64,000 nt of DNA from Cellulomonas sp. Y8 (GTDB lineage: Bacteria > Actinomycetota > Actinomycetes > Actinomycetales > Cellulomonadaceae), in contig NZ_CP041203.1 of NCBI RefSeq assembly GCF_008033115.1, positions 1,550,001 through 1,614,000 of the forward strand. Reading direction: 5' to 3'. Shown piece by piece: positions 44,276-53,136 of the stretch (the first letter of the stretch is position 1; every line of letters begins with the position of its first letter). Position numbers and translations under genes: made by a program. Under the pieces are notes generated by a model, which ran no database searches, was not told the origin of the DNA, and saw nothing but the letters and a program-made list of their open reading frames with translations.

Positions 44276-45625
44276 ATGCCTCCGCGACGACCCGCCCGGT
44301 GGCCGCGGCTCGACGACCGCGGCGTCGCCCTGGTGTACCTCGGCGTCGGCCTGCTGCTGCTCGGCCTCGGGGTGACCAGCACCGCCCCCGCGGCCGACGG
44401 GCCGGGGGCGGACGCGCTGCACGCCGCGCTCCTGGTCGTCGGCTGCGCGGCCCTCGCCGCCAAGCGCCGGCACCCGCTGGCGGTGCTGCTCGTGGCGACG
44501 GGCGCGTTCGCCGGCAGCCTCGCCGTCGGCGGCTCGGTCGGCCTGCTGCTGGTGCTCGTCGACGCCCTGTACACCGCGGGGGTGCAGCTGCCCACACGGG
44601 CGCGACGGTGGCTGGCGGCGGCCGCCGTCCTCCTCACGGTGGCGGCCGGGATCGCCGGCTGGGTGCTCGCCGACGGGGTGCGCGGCGCGGTCCAGGCGCT
44701 GCTGCTCGCGGCCGCGTTGCTGGTCACCCCGCTGTGGTGGGCCTCGGACGTGCGCAGCCGGACAGAGCTCGCCGCCTCGGAGGCCCGCCGCGCCGCGCTG
44801 GAGCGGCAGCAGGCCGACCTGGCACGCGCGCACGCCGCCGACGTGGAGCGGATCGCCGACCTGGACCGGGACGCTGCCGTCCAGGAGGAGCGCGCCGCGA
44901 TGGCCCGCGACCTGCACGACGTGGTGGCCTCGCGGTTGTCCGCCATCGCGATCCACGCGGAGGCGGCACTCGCAGGGACGCCGGACGCCGGACGCGACCG
45001 GGCCGCGCTCGGCGCCGTCCGCGCGGAGGCGGTCGCGTCGCTCGCCGAGATGCGGTCGATGGTGCTCGTGCTGCGCGGGGGCGGGGGCGACCCGCCGGCC
45101 GGGGCGGCCGCCGGGCTGGACCGGCTGCCCGACCTGGTCGCCGACGCCGAGGGCCGCGGTCTGGACGTGCGCGTGTCCGCGTCCCCGCAGCCTGCGCTGC
45201 CCGCGGTGGTCGACCAGGCGGCCTACCGGATCGCGGCCGAGGCGCTGCGGAACGCCGCCGCGCACGGGCCCGCCGGGGGCCGGGTCGACGTGCGGGTGGC
45301 CGCCGGGGACGGCGCGCTGGAGGTGGAGGTGGTGAGCGCGCTCCGGCCTGCGGGCGGCGCGCGCGCGGACGACGCAGTCCCCCGCGACGCGGGCGCCGGC
45401 GACGCGGACCGGGCCGGCGGACCGGGGCGGGCGGCCCTCGGGTCCGCGACCGGGCTGCTCACCATGCGCGAGCGCGCGCGCTCGCTCGGCGGTGACGTGA
45501 CCGCCGGGCCCGACGGCGCCCGGTGGCGGGTGCGGGCGGTGCTGCCGCTCGGCGACGCGGCCCCCGCAGCCGGGGCGGCCGGGCGCCCGGCCGCCCTCGC
45601 CACCCGCACGGCGGCCGCCCGATGA
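44276..45625 (+). CDS. Sensor histidine kinase, NarL/DesK-type (HisKA_3)
   Basis: A 449-residue kinase. About four to five membrane helices fill residues ~15-160, followed by a coiled coil (ERQQADLARAHAADVERIAD). The dimerisation/phosphorylation motif is ERAAMARDLHDVVASRLSAI with H214. A C-terminal HATPase domain contains YRIAAEALRNAAAHGPAGGR and GSATGLLTMRERARSLGGD; an Ala/Asp-rich insertion lies between the two. TGGGAT at 44264-44269 suggests a leaderless start at ATG 44276. Stop overlaps the response regulator start (45622-45625). The stimulus is probably sensed in or at the membrane, as no large extracellular domain is present. Confidence 0.9.
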   Translation: MPPRRPARWPRLDDRGVALVYLGVGLLLLGLGVTSTAPAADGPGADALHAALLVVGCAALAAKRRHPLAVLLVATGAFAGSLAVGGSVGLLLVLVDALYTAGVQLPTRARRWLAAAAVLLTVAAGIAGWVLADGVRGAVQALLLAAALLVTPLWWASDVRSRTELAASEARRAALERQQADLARAHAADVERIADLDRDAAVQEERAAMARDLHDVVASRLSAIAIHAEAALAGTPDAGRDRAALGAVRAEAVASLAEMRSMVLVLRGGGGDPPAGAAAGLDRLPDLVADAEGRGLDVRVSASPQPALPAVVDQAAYRIAAEALRNAAAHGPAGGRVDVRVAAGDGALEVEVVSALRPAGGARADDAVPRDAGAGDADRAGGPGRAALGSATGLLTMRERARSLGGDVTAGPDGARWRVRAVLPLGDAAPAAGAAGRPAALATRTAAAR

Positions 45626-46284
45626 CGGTCCGCGTCCTGCTCGCCGACGACCACGGCGCCATCCGCGCCGGCCTGCGCCTCATGCTCGACCAGGCGCCGG
45701 ACATCACGGTCGTGGGCGAGGCCGCCGACGGCGCCGCGGCCGTCGCGAACGCCCGGGCGCTGCGCCCCGACGTCGTGCTCATGGACGTCCGGATGCCCGG
45801 CACCGACGGCATCGAGGCGACCCGCCGCGTCGTCGCCGAGGGGCTCGGCGCCGTCGTCGCGCTGACCACCTTCGACCTCGACGAGTACCTGTTCGGGGTG
45901 CTGCGCGCGGGCGCCGTCGGCTTCCTGCTCAAGTCGGTCGGCGCGGCGGAGCTGGTCGAGGCCGTGCGCCGGGTCGCCGCCGGCGAGGGCGTCCTCGCGC
46001 CCGAGGTGACCCGCCGGGTGCTCGCCGCGTCGGTGTCCGCGCCCGGGGTCCCTGCGCCCGGCACCGGCCCGGTGGACCCGCCCGGGCTCGACCTGCTCAC
46101 CGCCCGCGAGCGCGAGGTGCTGGTGCTGCTCGCCGGCGGCCGGTCCAACCAGCAGGTCGCCGACGCCCTCACCGTCTCCGAGACCACCGCGAAGACCCAC
46201 GTCAGCCGGGTGCTGGCGAAGCTGGGCTGCCGGACCCGGCTGGAGGCGGCCGCGGTCGCGCACCGGGCCGGCCTGGTGACCTGA
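45622..46284 (+). CDS. NarL/FixJ-type response regulator
   Basis: A 220-residue regulator with a receiver domain (VRVLLADDHGAIRAGLRLML; phospho-acceptor D55 in VVLMDVRMPG; conserved Lys in GFLLKSV) and a LuxR-type DNA-binding domain (LLTAREREVLVLLAGGRSNQ, then VSETTAKTHVSRVLAKLGCR). It is translated in 4-bp overlap with the kinase. Its targets are not evident; the next unit (TetR-MMPL) has its own operators. Confidence 0.94.
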   Translation: MTVRVLLADDHGAIRAGLRLMLDQAPDITVVGEAADGAAAVANARALRPDVVLMDVRMPGTDGIEATRRVVAEGLGAVVALTTFDLDEYLFGVLRAGAVGFLLKSVGAAELVEAVRRVAAGEGVLAPEVTRRVLAASVSAPGVPAPGTGPVDPPGLDLLTAREREVLVLLAGGRSNQQVADALTVSETTAKTHVSRVLAKLGCRTRLEAAAVAHRAGLVT

Positions 46285-46301
46285 GCCACACCTGTCCGAA
46301 T

Positions 46302-46331
46302 TGCACCCCGTGCACGGTTGCACAGAGTGCA
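46302..46331 (+). promoter_or_regulatory. Twin TetR operator
   Basis: Two 13-bp palindromes of the same form, TGCAC-CCC-GTGCA (46302-46314) and TGCAC-AGA-GTGCA (46319-46331), have centres 17 bp apart. They lie just upstream of the -10 box TACGGT (46342-46347) and the TetR start at 46355, so binding would block the -35 region. A pair of TetR dimers on such sites is a common mode of autorepression. Confidence 0.75.
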
Positions 46332-46354
46332 CCCACGTGCCTACGGTCGTCCGC

Positions 46355-47002
46355 GTGACGACGGAGACGGCGGGGACCGACCGGCGGGCGGCGCTCAAGG
46401 CGCGCTCCCGCCGCGCGATCCTGGACGCCGCCGACGCCCTCATCGCGGAGCGCGGCACGGCCCAGTTCACGGTCGACGAGCTCGCCGAGCGCGCCGACGT
46501 GTCCCGGCGCACCGTGTTCAACCACTTCGGGTCGCTCGAGGACGTCGTCCTGTCCACCTGCACCGAGCGGCTCGGCGTGGTCATCGACCAGGTCCAGGCC
46601 GTCGCGAGCGCGACCCCGGTGGGCGATGGCTCCCGGGCGTCGATGTTCGACGAGCTCGCGCAGACCCTGCGCGGCGCGGACCTGCCGCCCGCGATCACCT
46701 ACCTGGCCGGCGCGCTCGGCCCGCTCGCCGAGGGGGACGACCCCCGCGCGAACATGCTCGCGCAGGAGGCGTTCTCCCGGGTCGCCGACCACCTCTCCGC
46801 CGAGCTGGTCCGCCGTTACCCCCGCGCCGAGCTGCTGGACGTCCGGCTGCTCGTCTCCTCCCTGGTGCACGGCGTCGCCGTGATCGCGATGCACTGGTGC
46901 ACCACCACCGACCCCGCCGCGCCGGACGCCCGCGCGCAGTGGGACGCCCTCGTCGACCGGCTCATCCAGAGCGTCCGAGCCGGGTACATGCCGGAGCACT
47001 GA
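46355..47002 (+). CDS. TetR family regulator of the MMPL exporter
   Basis: A 215-residue repressor. The N-terminal HTH is RRAILDAADALIAERGTAQF followed by TVDELAERADVSRRTVFNHF. The C-terminal ligand domain is helical. GTG 46355 lies 7 nt after TACGGT, so the transcript is probably leaderless; in-frame upstream codons run through the operator and are less likely. It is followed 38 bp later by the MMPL transporter in the same direction, a standard TetR-efflux unit. Confidence 0.92.
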   Translation: MTTETAGTDRRAALKARSRRAILDAADALIAERGTAQFTVDELAERADVSRRTVFNHFGSLEDVVLSTCTERLGVVIDQVQAVASATPVGDGSRASMFDELAQTLRGADLPPAITYLAGALGPLAEGDDPRANMLAQEAFSRVADHLSAELVRRYPRAELLDVRLLVSSLVHGVAVIAMHWCTTTDPAAPDARAQWDALVDRLIQSVRAGYMPEH

Positions 47003-47040
47003 CGCCCCGCACTCCCACCACCACCGAGAGAACAGGGACC

Positions 47041-49596
47041 ATGGCAGGACTCCTCTACCGCATCGGGCGCTTCTCGGCCCGCCGCGCCTGGGCCGTCGTG
47101 ACGGCCTGGGTCGTCGTGCTCGCCCTGGCCGTGGGCGCGTACTTCGCGTTCGGCGGGCAGCTCACCTCCGCCGTCACCATCCCCGGCACCGCCACCGAGC
47201 GCGTGACCGAGCAGCTGGCCGACGAGTTCCCCGCCGCGAGCGGCGGCAGCGGCACGGTGGTGTTCCACACCGCCGACGACGCCCCGTTCACCGACGCCCA
47301 GCAGACCGCGATCAGCGACACGCTGGCCGGCCTGGCGGACGTCGACGGCGTCACCGGCGCCACCGACCCGTTCCAGACGACCGCCCAGCTCGGGGAGCAG
47401 CAGGCGCAGGTCACCGCGGGCCGCGACCAGATCGAGCAGGGCCGGGCCCAGCTCGAGGCCGGGCAGGCCCAGCTCGACGCCGGCCAGCAGCAGCTCGACG
47501 CCGCGCAGGCGCAGCTCGACGCCCAGCGCGCGCAGGCGGAGGCCGCGGGCGCCCTCGCCGCGGTGCAGCCGCAGCTCGACGCCGGCCAGGCGGAGATCGA
47601 CGCGCAGCAGGCGCAGCTCGACGCGCAGGCGCAGCAGCTGACCGACGGCCTCGCCGAGCTGGAGACGCAGAGCGCCCAGCTCGAGGCCGGCGCCGACCTG
47701 CTGGAGCTGTCCTCCGGCATCCGTCTCGTCTCCGAGGACGGCACCGCCGCGGTCGGCACCATCGCGTTCGAGGACTCGCAGTTCGAGATCGCTCCGGAGA
47801 CCAAGGAGGCCGTCGTCGACGCCCTCGAGTCCGCGGACCTGCAGGGCGTGGACGTCGAGCTGTCGTCCGACCTGACCCAGGAGATCCCGAGCGTGCTCGG
47901 CCCGGGCGAGGTCATCGGCGTGGTCGTCGCCGGCATCGTCCTGCTGGTCATGCTGGGCTCGCTGGTCGCCGCCGGCCTGCCGATCCTGTCGGCCCTCGTC
48001 GGCGTCGGCATCGGCGCGGTCGCGTCGTTGGCGCTGTCCGGGGCGGTCGAGATGCTGTCCGTCACCCCGGTGCTCGGCATCATGCTCGGCCTCGCGGTCG
48101 GGATCGACTACTCGCTGTTCATCCTCAACCGGCACCGCCGCCAGCTGCGCGACGGGGTCGAGCTCGAGGAGTCGATCGGCCTGGCCAACGGCACCGCGGG
48201 CAACGCGGTCGTGTTCGCCGGCACCACCGTGCTGGTCGCGCTGCTGGCGCTCAACGTCACCGGCATCCCGTTCCTCGGCCTCATGGGCACGGTCGGCGCC
48301 ATCTGCATCCTGGTGGCGATCCTCATCGCGATCACGCTGACCCCCGCGCTGCTGTCCCGGATCGGCCTGAGGGTGCTGCCGAAGAAGAAGCGCGCCACGG
48401 TGGGCCACGAGGAGCCCGAGGCCGTCCCCACCACCCCGATGAAGACGTCCCGCGCGGTGCTCACGCTGGTCGCCGGGGTCGCGGCGCTGCTGATCATCGC
48501 GATCCCGGCGCTGTCGATGCGGCTCGGCCTGCCGGACGGCTCGTCGGAGTCGCCCGAGTCGACGCAGTACCGGGCGTACCAGATCACTGCGGACAAGTTC
48601 GGCGCCGGCGTGAACGGCCCGCTGCTGGTCGTGGCGAACCTCCCGGACGCGGTCTCCGCGGAGGACCTGACCGCGGAGCAGGTCCGCATCGGGACCGAGC
48701 TCGCGGCGCACGACGACGTCGTGGCGGTCGCGCCGATCGGCTCGAACGAGGCCGGCACGATGCTCGCGTTCCAGGTCGTGCCGACCGAGGGCCCGAACAG
48801 CGAGTCGACCGAGGCCCTGGTGCACGCGCTGCGCGACTCGTCGCCGATCGAGGGCGACGTGGAGCTCGGCGTCGCCGGCACCGCGAGCGCCAACATCGAC
48901 GTCTCCGAGAAGCTGTCCGACGTGCTGCCGGGCTACCTGGCGATCGTCGTCGGCCTGTCGCTGATCATCCTCATCATCGTGTTCCGGTCGATCTTCGTCC
49001 CGGTCACCGCGACGCTCGGGTTCGTCATGTCGCTGTTCGCCGGGTTCGGCGGCGTCGTGGCGATCTACCAGTGGGGCTGGCTCGGCTCGGTGTTCGGGGT
49101 GCACGACCCCAGCCCGGTGCTGAGCTTCCTGCCGATCATCGTCACCGGCGTGCTGTTCGGCCTCGCGATGGACTACCAGCTGTTCCTGGTGTCCGGCATG
49201 CGCGAGGCGTACGCCCACGGCGTCGACCCCCGGGTGGCGGTCCGGCGCGGCCTGCACGCCGGCCGGGTCGTCGTCACGGCGGCGGCGATCATCATGGCGT
49301 CGGTGTTCGCCGGGTTCATCTTCGCGGAGTCGTCGATCATCCGGCCGCTCGGCTTCGGCCTGGCGTTCGGCGTGCTGCTCGACGCGTTCGTGGTCCGCAT
49401 GCTGCTGATCCCGGCCGTCATGCACCTGGCCGGCAGGTGGGCCTGGTGGATCCCGAAGTGGCTCGACCGGATCCTGCCGGACGTCGACGTGGAGGGCGCC
49501 TCGCTCGAGCGCAGCCACCCGCACCCGATGCACCGCACGTCGGCCGACCCCGACGAGGGCGTGCCGTCGGAGGGCGAGCCGGCGCACCGCGCCTGA
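47041..49596 (+). CDS. MMPL/RND-type exporter with a coiled-coil extracytoplasmic insertion
   Basis: An 851-residue exporter of the RND superfamily, with 12 expected helices in two halves. Proton-relay Asp-Tyr pairs are visible in each half: AVGIDYSLFILNRHRRQ and LAMDYQLFLVSGMREAY. After the first helix, residues ~120-220 hold an unusual array of QLDAGQ-type repeats (QLEAGQAQLDAGQQQLDAAQ and so on), which should form a long coiled coil outside the membrane. Such repeats are known from YhgE/Pip-like proteins. ATG 47041 follows GAGAGAACAGGGA. Family members export lipids, siderophores or drugs; TetR control hints at an induced efflux function. Confidence 0.92.
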   Translation: MAGLLYRIGRFSARRAWAVVTAWVVVLALAVGAYFAFGGQLTSAVTIPGTATERVTEQLADEFPAASGGSGTVVFHTADDAPFTDAQQTAISDTLAGLADVDGVTGATDPFQTTAQLGEQQAQVTAGRDQIEQGRAQLEAGQAQLDAGQQQLDAAQAQLDAQRAQAEAAGALAAVQPQLDAGQAEIDAQQAQLDAQAQQLTDGLAELETQSAQLEAGADLLELSSGIRLVSEDGTAAVGTIAFEDSQFEIAPETKEAVVDALESADLQGVDVELSSDLTQEIPSVLGPGEVIGVVVAGIVLLVMLGSLVAAGLPILSALVGVGIGAVASLALSGAVEMLSVTPVLGIMLGLAVGIDYSLFILNRHRRQLRDGVELEESIGLANGTAGNAVVFAGTTVLVALLALNVTGIPFLGLMGTVGAICILVAILIAITLTPALLSRIGLRVLPKKKRATVGHEEPEAVPTTPMKTSRAVLTLVAGVAALLIIAIPALSMRLGLPDGSSESPESTQYRAYQITADKFGAGVNGPLLVVANLPDAVSAEDLTAEQVRIGTELAAHDDVVAVAPIGSNEAGTMLAFQVVPTEGPNSESTEALVHALRDSSPIEGDVELGVAGTASANIDVSEKLSDVLPGYLAIVVGLSLIILIIVFRSIFVPVTATLGFVMSLFAGFGGVVAIYQWGWLGSVFGVHDPSPVLSFLPIIVTGVLFGLAMDYQLFLVSGMREAYAHGVDPRVAVRRGLHAGRVVVTAAAIIMASVFAGFIFAESSIIRPLGFGLAFGVLLDAFVVRMLLIPAVMHLAGRWAWWIPKWLDRILPDVDVEGASLERSHPHPMHRTSADPDEGVPSEGEPAHRA

Positions 49597-49610
49597 CGCA
49601 GCTCACCCGG

Positions 49611-49662
49611 GTGGATCCCTCCGCACCGGCGCGCCACGGCGTGTCGGTGCAGAGGGATCCAC
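49611..49662. repeat. Long inverted repeat, family C copy 2
   Basis: Arms 49611-49635 and 49638-49662 (25 bp) pair with three mismatches, two of them G-U type, around a 2-nt apex. The outer part GTGGATCCCTCCGCACCG and the apex GGCGTGTCGGT parallel the repeat at 26685-26735. It lies between convergent genes (MMPL exporter and ClC channel). Confidence 0.82.
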
Positions 49663-49724
49663 TCCGCGCGACCGGGACCCCGCTCGGCACCGCCGGGCGG
49701 GGTCCCGGCGCGTCCGGCCGGGAG

Positions 49725-50996
49725 TCAGGCCGGCCGGGGCGGCGGGTCGAGGAGGCGGACCGTCAGCAGGGCCGCGGCCGCCGCGACCACCGCGGCCGGG
49801 GCCGTGTCCAGCCCCGCCCGGCCGACCAGCAGCGCCGCGAACATCACCGCGGACAGCAGCAGCCGGCTGGTCGCCGCCATCCCGGCGGCGGCCCCGACGG
49901 CCACCGCGAGCGTCGGCGACACGTCCAGCGCCGCCACGGCGACCGAGGCCAGCCCGACCCCGAGGAAGATCGCCGGGAAGATCGGGCCGCCGCGGAACCC
50001 GCCGCCCATGCTGATCGCGTAGGCGAGCCCCTTCGCCACCACGAGCACCAGCACGACGCCCACCGACTCCTCGGCCACCAGCGCCGGGATCGACGACTGG
50101 CCGGAGAACAGGACGTCCCGCGGGTCGGCGCCGAGCGCGCCCGCCAGCAGGGCGAGCGCCCCGACCGCCGCCCCGGACGCGAGCAGCAGCGGCAGCCGGC
50201 CGACGCGCGGCCCCGTCGCCCGCAGCGCCCGGGCGAGCCGCTTGACCCCGGCGATCACCACCGCCGCGACCACCCCGACCACCAGGGCCAGCAGCAGCGA
50301 CCCCGGCCGGACGCGGTCGTACTCGGGGAGGTCGGGGACGGCCAGCCCCGTCACCGGCACGCCGGCCCAGTCGCCGAAGCCCGTGACCAGCACGTACGCC
50401 ACCGCGGCGGCGGCGAGCGGCGGCAGCAGCGCCGCGGCCGCGAGCGCCCCGGCCCCCGCCTCGAGCAGCATGACCCCGGCGACCAGCGGCCCCCCGAACA
50501 GCGTCGAGATCGCGCCGGACGCCCCGGAGACGCCGAGCAGCCCCCGCGCGCGGCCGGTGACGCCGGTCCACGACGTCATCCACACGCCGACGATGCCGCC
50601 GAGCGTCATCAGCGGCGCCTCGGGGCCCAGGACGATCCCGAAGCCGAGCCCGGCCAGCGCGGCGAGCGCCACGCCGGCCGCGGAGACCGGCGGCAGGGGC
50701 GCCATGCTCAGACCCTCGACCGGGTCGTGCCCGCCGTCGCCCGGCAGCCGGCGCGCGGCCGCGACCAGCACCGCCGCGACCACCGGCAGCCCGAGCACCA
50801 GGAACCAGGGCGGCTCGTCGGTGCCCAGCGCCTCGGGGAGCTCGGTCCACAGCAGGTCCTGGAGCACGTGCACCGCGCCCACGAACGCGAACGCGACCAC
50901 GCCGGCGGGCAGCCCGACCAGCGCGCCCAGCAGCGTCAGCCGGGCCAGGTCCCGCGTGGGGACGGCCGCGACGTCGGTCGAGCCGGTGGCGGACAC
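49725..50996 (-). CDS. ClC-type chloride channel / H+-Cl- antiporter
   Basis: A 423-residue ClC protein with many helices. LGFGIVLGPEAPLMTLGGI corresponds to the GxExP filter motif with the gating Glu, and GGGFRGGPIFPAIFLGVG to the GxFxP motif. The GSGIP-type first motif is not clear. It is a short form without CBS domains. GTG 50996 lies 7 nt past TAGCGT (minus strand, 51004-51009), so it is probably leaderless. Whether it is a channel or an exchanger cannot be told; the proton-pathway Glu is not identifiable by eye. Confidence 0.9.
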   Translation of the reverse strand: MSATGSTDVAAVPTRDLARLTLLGALVGLPAGVVAFAFVGAVHVLQDLLWTELPEALGTDEPPWFLVLGLPVVAAVLVAAARRLPGDGGHDPVEGLSMAPLPPVSAAGVALAALAGLGFGIVLGPEAPLMTLGGIVGVWMTSWTGVTGRARGLLGVSGASGAISTLFGGPLVAGVMLLEAGAGALAAAALLPPLAAAAVAYVLVTGFGDWAGVPVTGLAVPDLPEYDRVRPGSLLLALVVGVVAAVVIAGVKRLARALRATGPRVGRLPLLLASGAAVGALALLAGALGADPRDVLFSGQSSIPALVAEESVGVVLVLVVAKGLAYAISMGGGFRGGPIFPAIFLGVGLASVAVAALDVSPTLAVAVGAAAGMAATSRLLLSAVMFAALLVGRAGLDTAPAAVVAAAAALLTVRLLDPPPRPA

Positions 50997-51105
50997 GCGC
51001 CCGACGCTAGCGACGACGCTCGCGGGCGGGCGCCACCCGCGCGGGATGAGCCCGCGCGCGGCGCGCGAGGGCAGCGGTCGCGAGGGCAACCGCGCGCGCG
51101 GCGAC

Positions 51106-51171
51106 GCGGCCTACGGTCTCCGGCGCCGCCACCGCCGATCGGCGTGGGGCGCGCGGGAGACCGTAGGCCGC
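51106..51171. repeat. Long inverted repeat between GH127 and ClC genes
   Basis: Perfect 16-bp arms GCGGCCTACGGTCTCC (51106-51121) and GGAGACCGTAGGCCGC (51156-51171) with a 34-nt GC-rich loop that contains its own palindrome GCCGATCGGC. It lies 32 bp past the GH127 stop on the minus strand and ~97 bp before the ClC promoter, so a terminator role fits. Confidence 0.8.
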
Positions 51172-51202
51172 GCGCGGTCGGGCCCGGGGCGGGCCCGACG
51201 GC

Positions 51203-53107
51203 GTCAGCCGACAGGCATCCAGACCCGCATCGTCGACGGCCCGCGGTTGCCCCCAGGCGTGGTACGGCACCAGGGGCACCTCGCGGGGCGCGTCCTCCCC
51301 GGCCTCCGCGGGGCGGCCGGCGTACGGCCAGTCCCCCTCGGGAACGTCGACCGTGCGCGCGTGCACGGTCACCGCGCCGTCGCGGGCCTCGGGCGCGATC
51401 CCGGTGTCGACCCGCGCCAGCCCGACGTCGGCCCCGAGGTCGACGGACTCGAGCGCGTACACCAGCGGCCCCGCCTCGACGGCGACCTGGCCCCGGACGG
51501 CGTCGACCCGGGGGTCGGCGACGGTGAACCGCGGCGCGACGGGCAGGTCCAGCACGACGCTCCCGCCGGCCGCCGGCCCGGCCACGGCCACGTACCCCGG
51601 CTCGGCCGGGCGGCCGTCCACGGTGGCACCCGCCGCCCAGGACGGCACCCGGAGTGTGAGCGTCCACGCCGCCGGCGCCTCCTCGACCGACCGACACGAC
51701 CACGCGCCCGTCGTGCGGGTAGCCCGTTTCGACCCGCAGCCGCACCGGCTCGCCGCCGACCGTCGCCGCGACGGTGCCCGCGGCGTACTGGTGCAGCTGC
51801 ACCCCGGCGTCGTCGGTGCTGGCCACGTAGGCCGCGAGCGACGCGACGGTGCGGGTCACGTTCGTCGGGCAGCAGGACACGTGGAACCACGGCGCCCGCA
51901 GGCTGGACGACGCGCGCGGGCTCGCCACGTCCGGGTCCGGGACGTCGCCCGGCACCCGCTGCTGGAGCGGGTTCGTGTAGAAGAACGCGGTGCCCTCCGC
52001 CGACGGCGAGGCGGCGAGCACGTTGAACAGCGTGCGCTCGACGGCGTCCGCGTGCCGGGCGTCGCCCGACTGCAGCAGCAGCCGGTGGTTGGCCATGACC
52101 GACCCGATGCCGGCGCAGGTCTCCGCGTAGGCACGGTCCGGCGGCAGCTCGAAGTCGAGGCCGAACGACTCGCCCTCGTGGTGCGCCCCCATGCCGCCGG
52201 TCAGGTAGGTGCGACGCGCGAGCGCCGACCGGACCTGCCGGGTCACGGCCGCGAGCAGCTCGTCGTCGCCGTCCTCGACCGCGAGGTCCGCAGCGCCCGC
52301 GGCGAGGTAGAGCGCGCGGACGGCGTGCCCGCGCAGCGTCGTCGACTCCCGGACCGGCTCGTCGTCCTGGAAGTACGAGCGCCCGAGCTCGATGTCGTCG
52401 AGCACGCCGCGCCCCCGGCGGTCGACGAACAGCCGCGCCTGGTCCAGGTACCGGCGCTCGCCGGTGAGCCGGTACAGCTCCACCAGCGCGGGCTCGATCT
52501 CCGGGTGCCCGTCGACCCCCTGCCGCCCCTCCGGCCCGAAGACGTCGCACACGTGGTCGGCGGCGCGGACCGCGACCTGCACCAGCTCGTCGTCGCCGTG
52601 GGTCCGCGCCCGGGCCACGCCCGCCTGGATCAGGTGGCCGATGCAGTACAGCTCGTGGCCCCACTCGGGGTCGGACCACCGCTCCCCCTGGCCCGGGCGG
52701 CCGAACATCGTCGAGATGTACCCGTCCGGCTCCTGCGCGGCGGCGACCCGGGACGCGAGCGCCCGGAGCCGGCGGTCGAGGTCGGCGTCGCCGGTGCGGC
52801 CGACCTCCCAGGACATCGCCTCGAGCAGCTTGTAGATCTCCGAGTCGGAGAACTCGCGGCCGCGGCGGCCCTCGGGCAGCGTGCCGGCCGCGGCGAGGTC
52901 GAAGTTCCCGGCCCAGCCCATCTCCTCCACCCACCGCTCGGCGTGGGCGATCATCGCGGTCGCGTTGCGCTCCTGCAGCTCGCCCCAGAACCCGCCGTCG
53001 AGGCGGACCTCGTCGATGCCGAGCGGACGCCAGCGGGCGGCGGAGGGGACCAGCGGGCGGCCGTGCTGCTCCGTGCGGTCGACGGTGGTCGTGGACGTGT
53101 CGGACAT
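51203..53107 (-). CDS. GH127 beta-L-arabinofuranosidase (two frameshifts as given)
   Basis: About 630 residues. Start ATG 53107 follows GGAGG. The (alpha/alpha)6 barrel features WGHELYCIGHLIQAGVARAR, YLTGGMGAHHEGESFGLDFE, YAETCAGIGSVMANHRLLL and WFHVSCCPTNVTRTVASLA. The Glu-x-Cys and Cys-Cys pairs match the zinc/thiolate site of GH127, in which a Cys is the nucleophile. Within 51686-51694 a 4-bp duplication (GACC GACC) breaks the frame; the next frame continues to PYHAWG, where an extra G in GGGGG (~51250) shifts it again to NRGPSTMRVWMPVG and the stop at 51203-51205. Context with a sugar ABC importer fits intracellular breakdown of imported arabino-oligosaccharides. Confidence 0.9.
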
Positions 53108-53136
53108 GTCGCCTCCAGGGCGCGGGCGGGCGGCGG

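Noticed and set aside
46301..46354. Upstream extension of the TetR protein starting near 46301
   Set aside because: That stretch is the twin palindromic operator and the -10 region; a start at GTG 46355 fits the leaderless pattern and the usual TetR N terminus.
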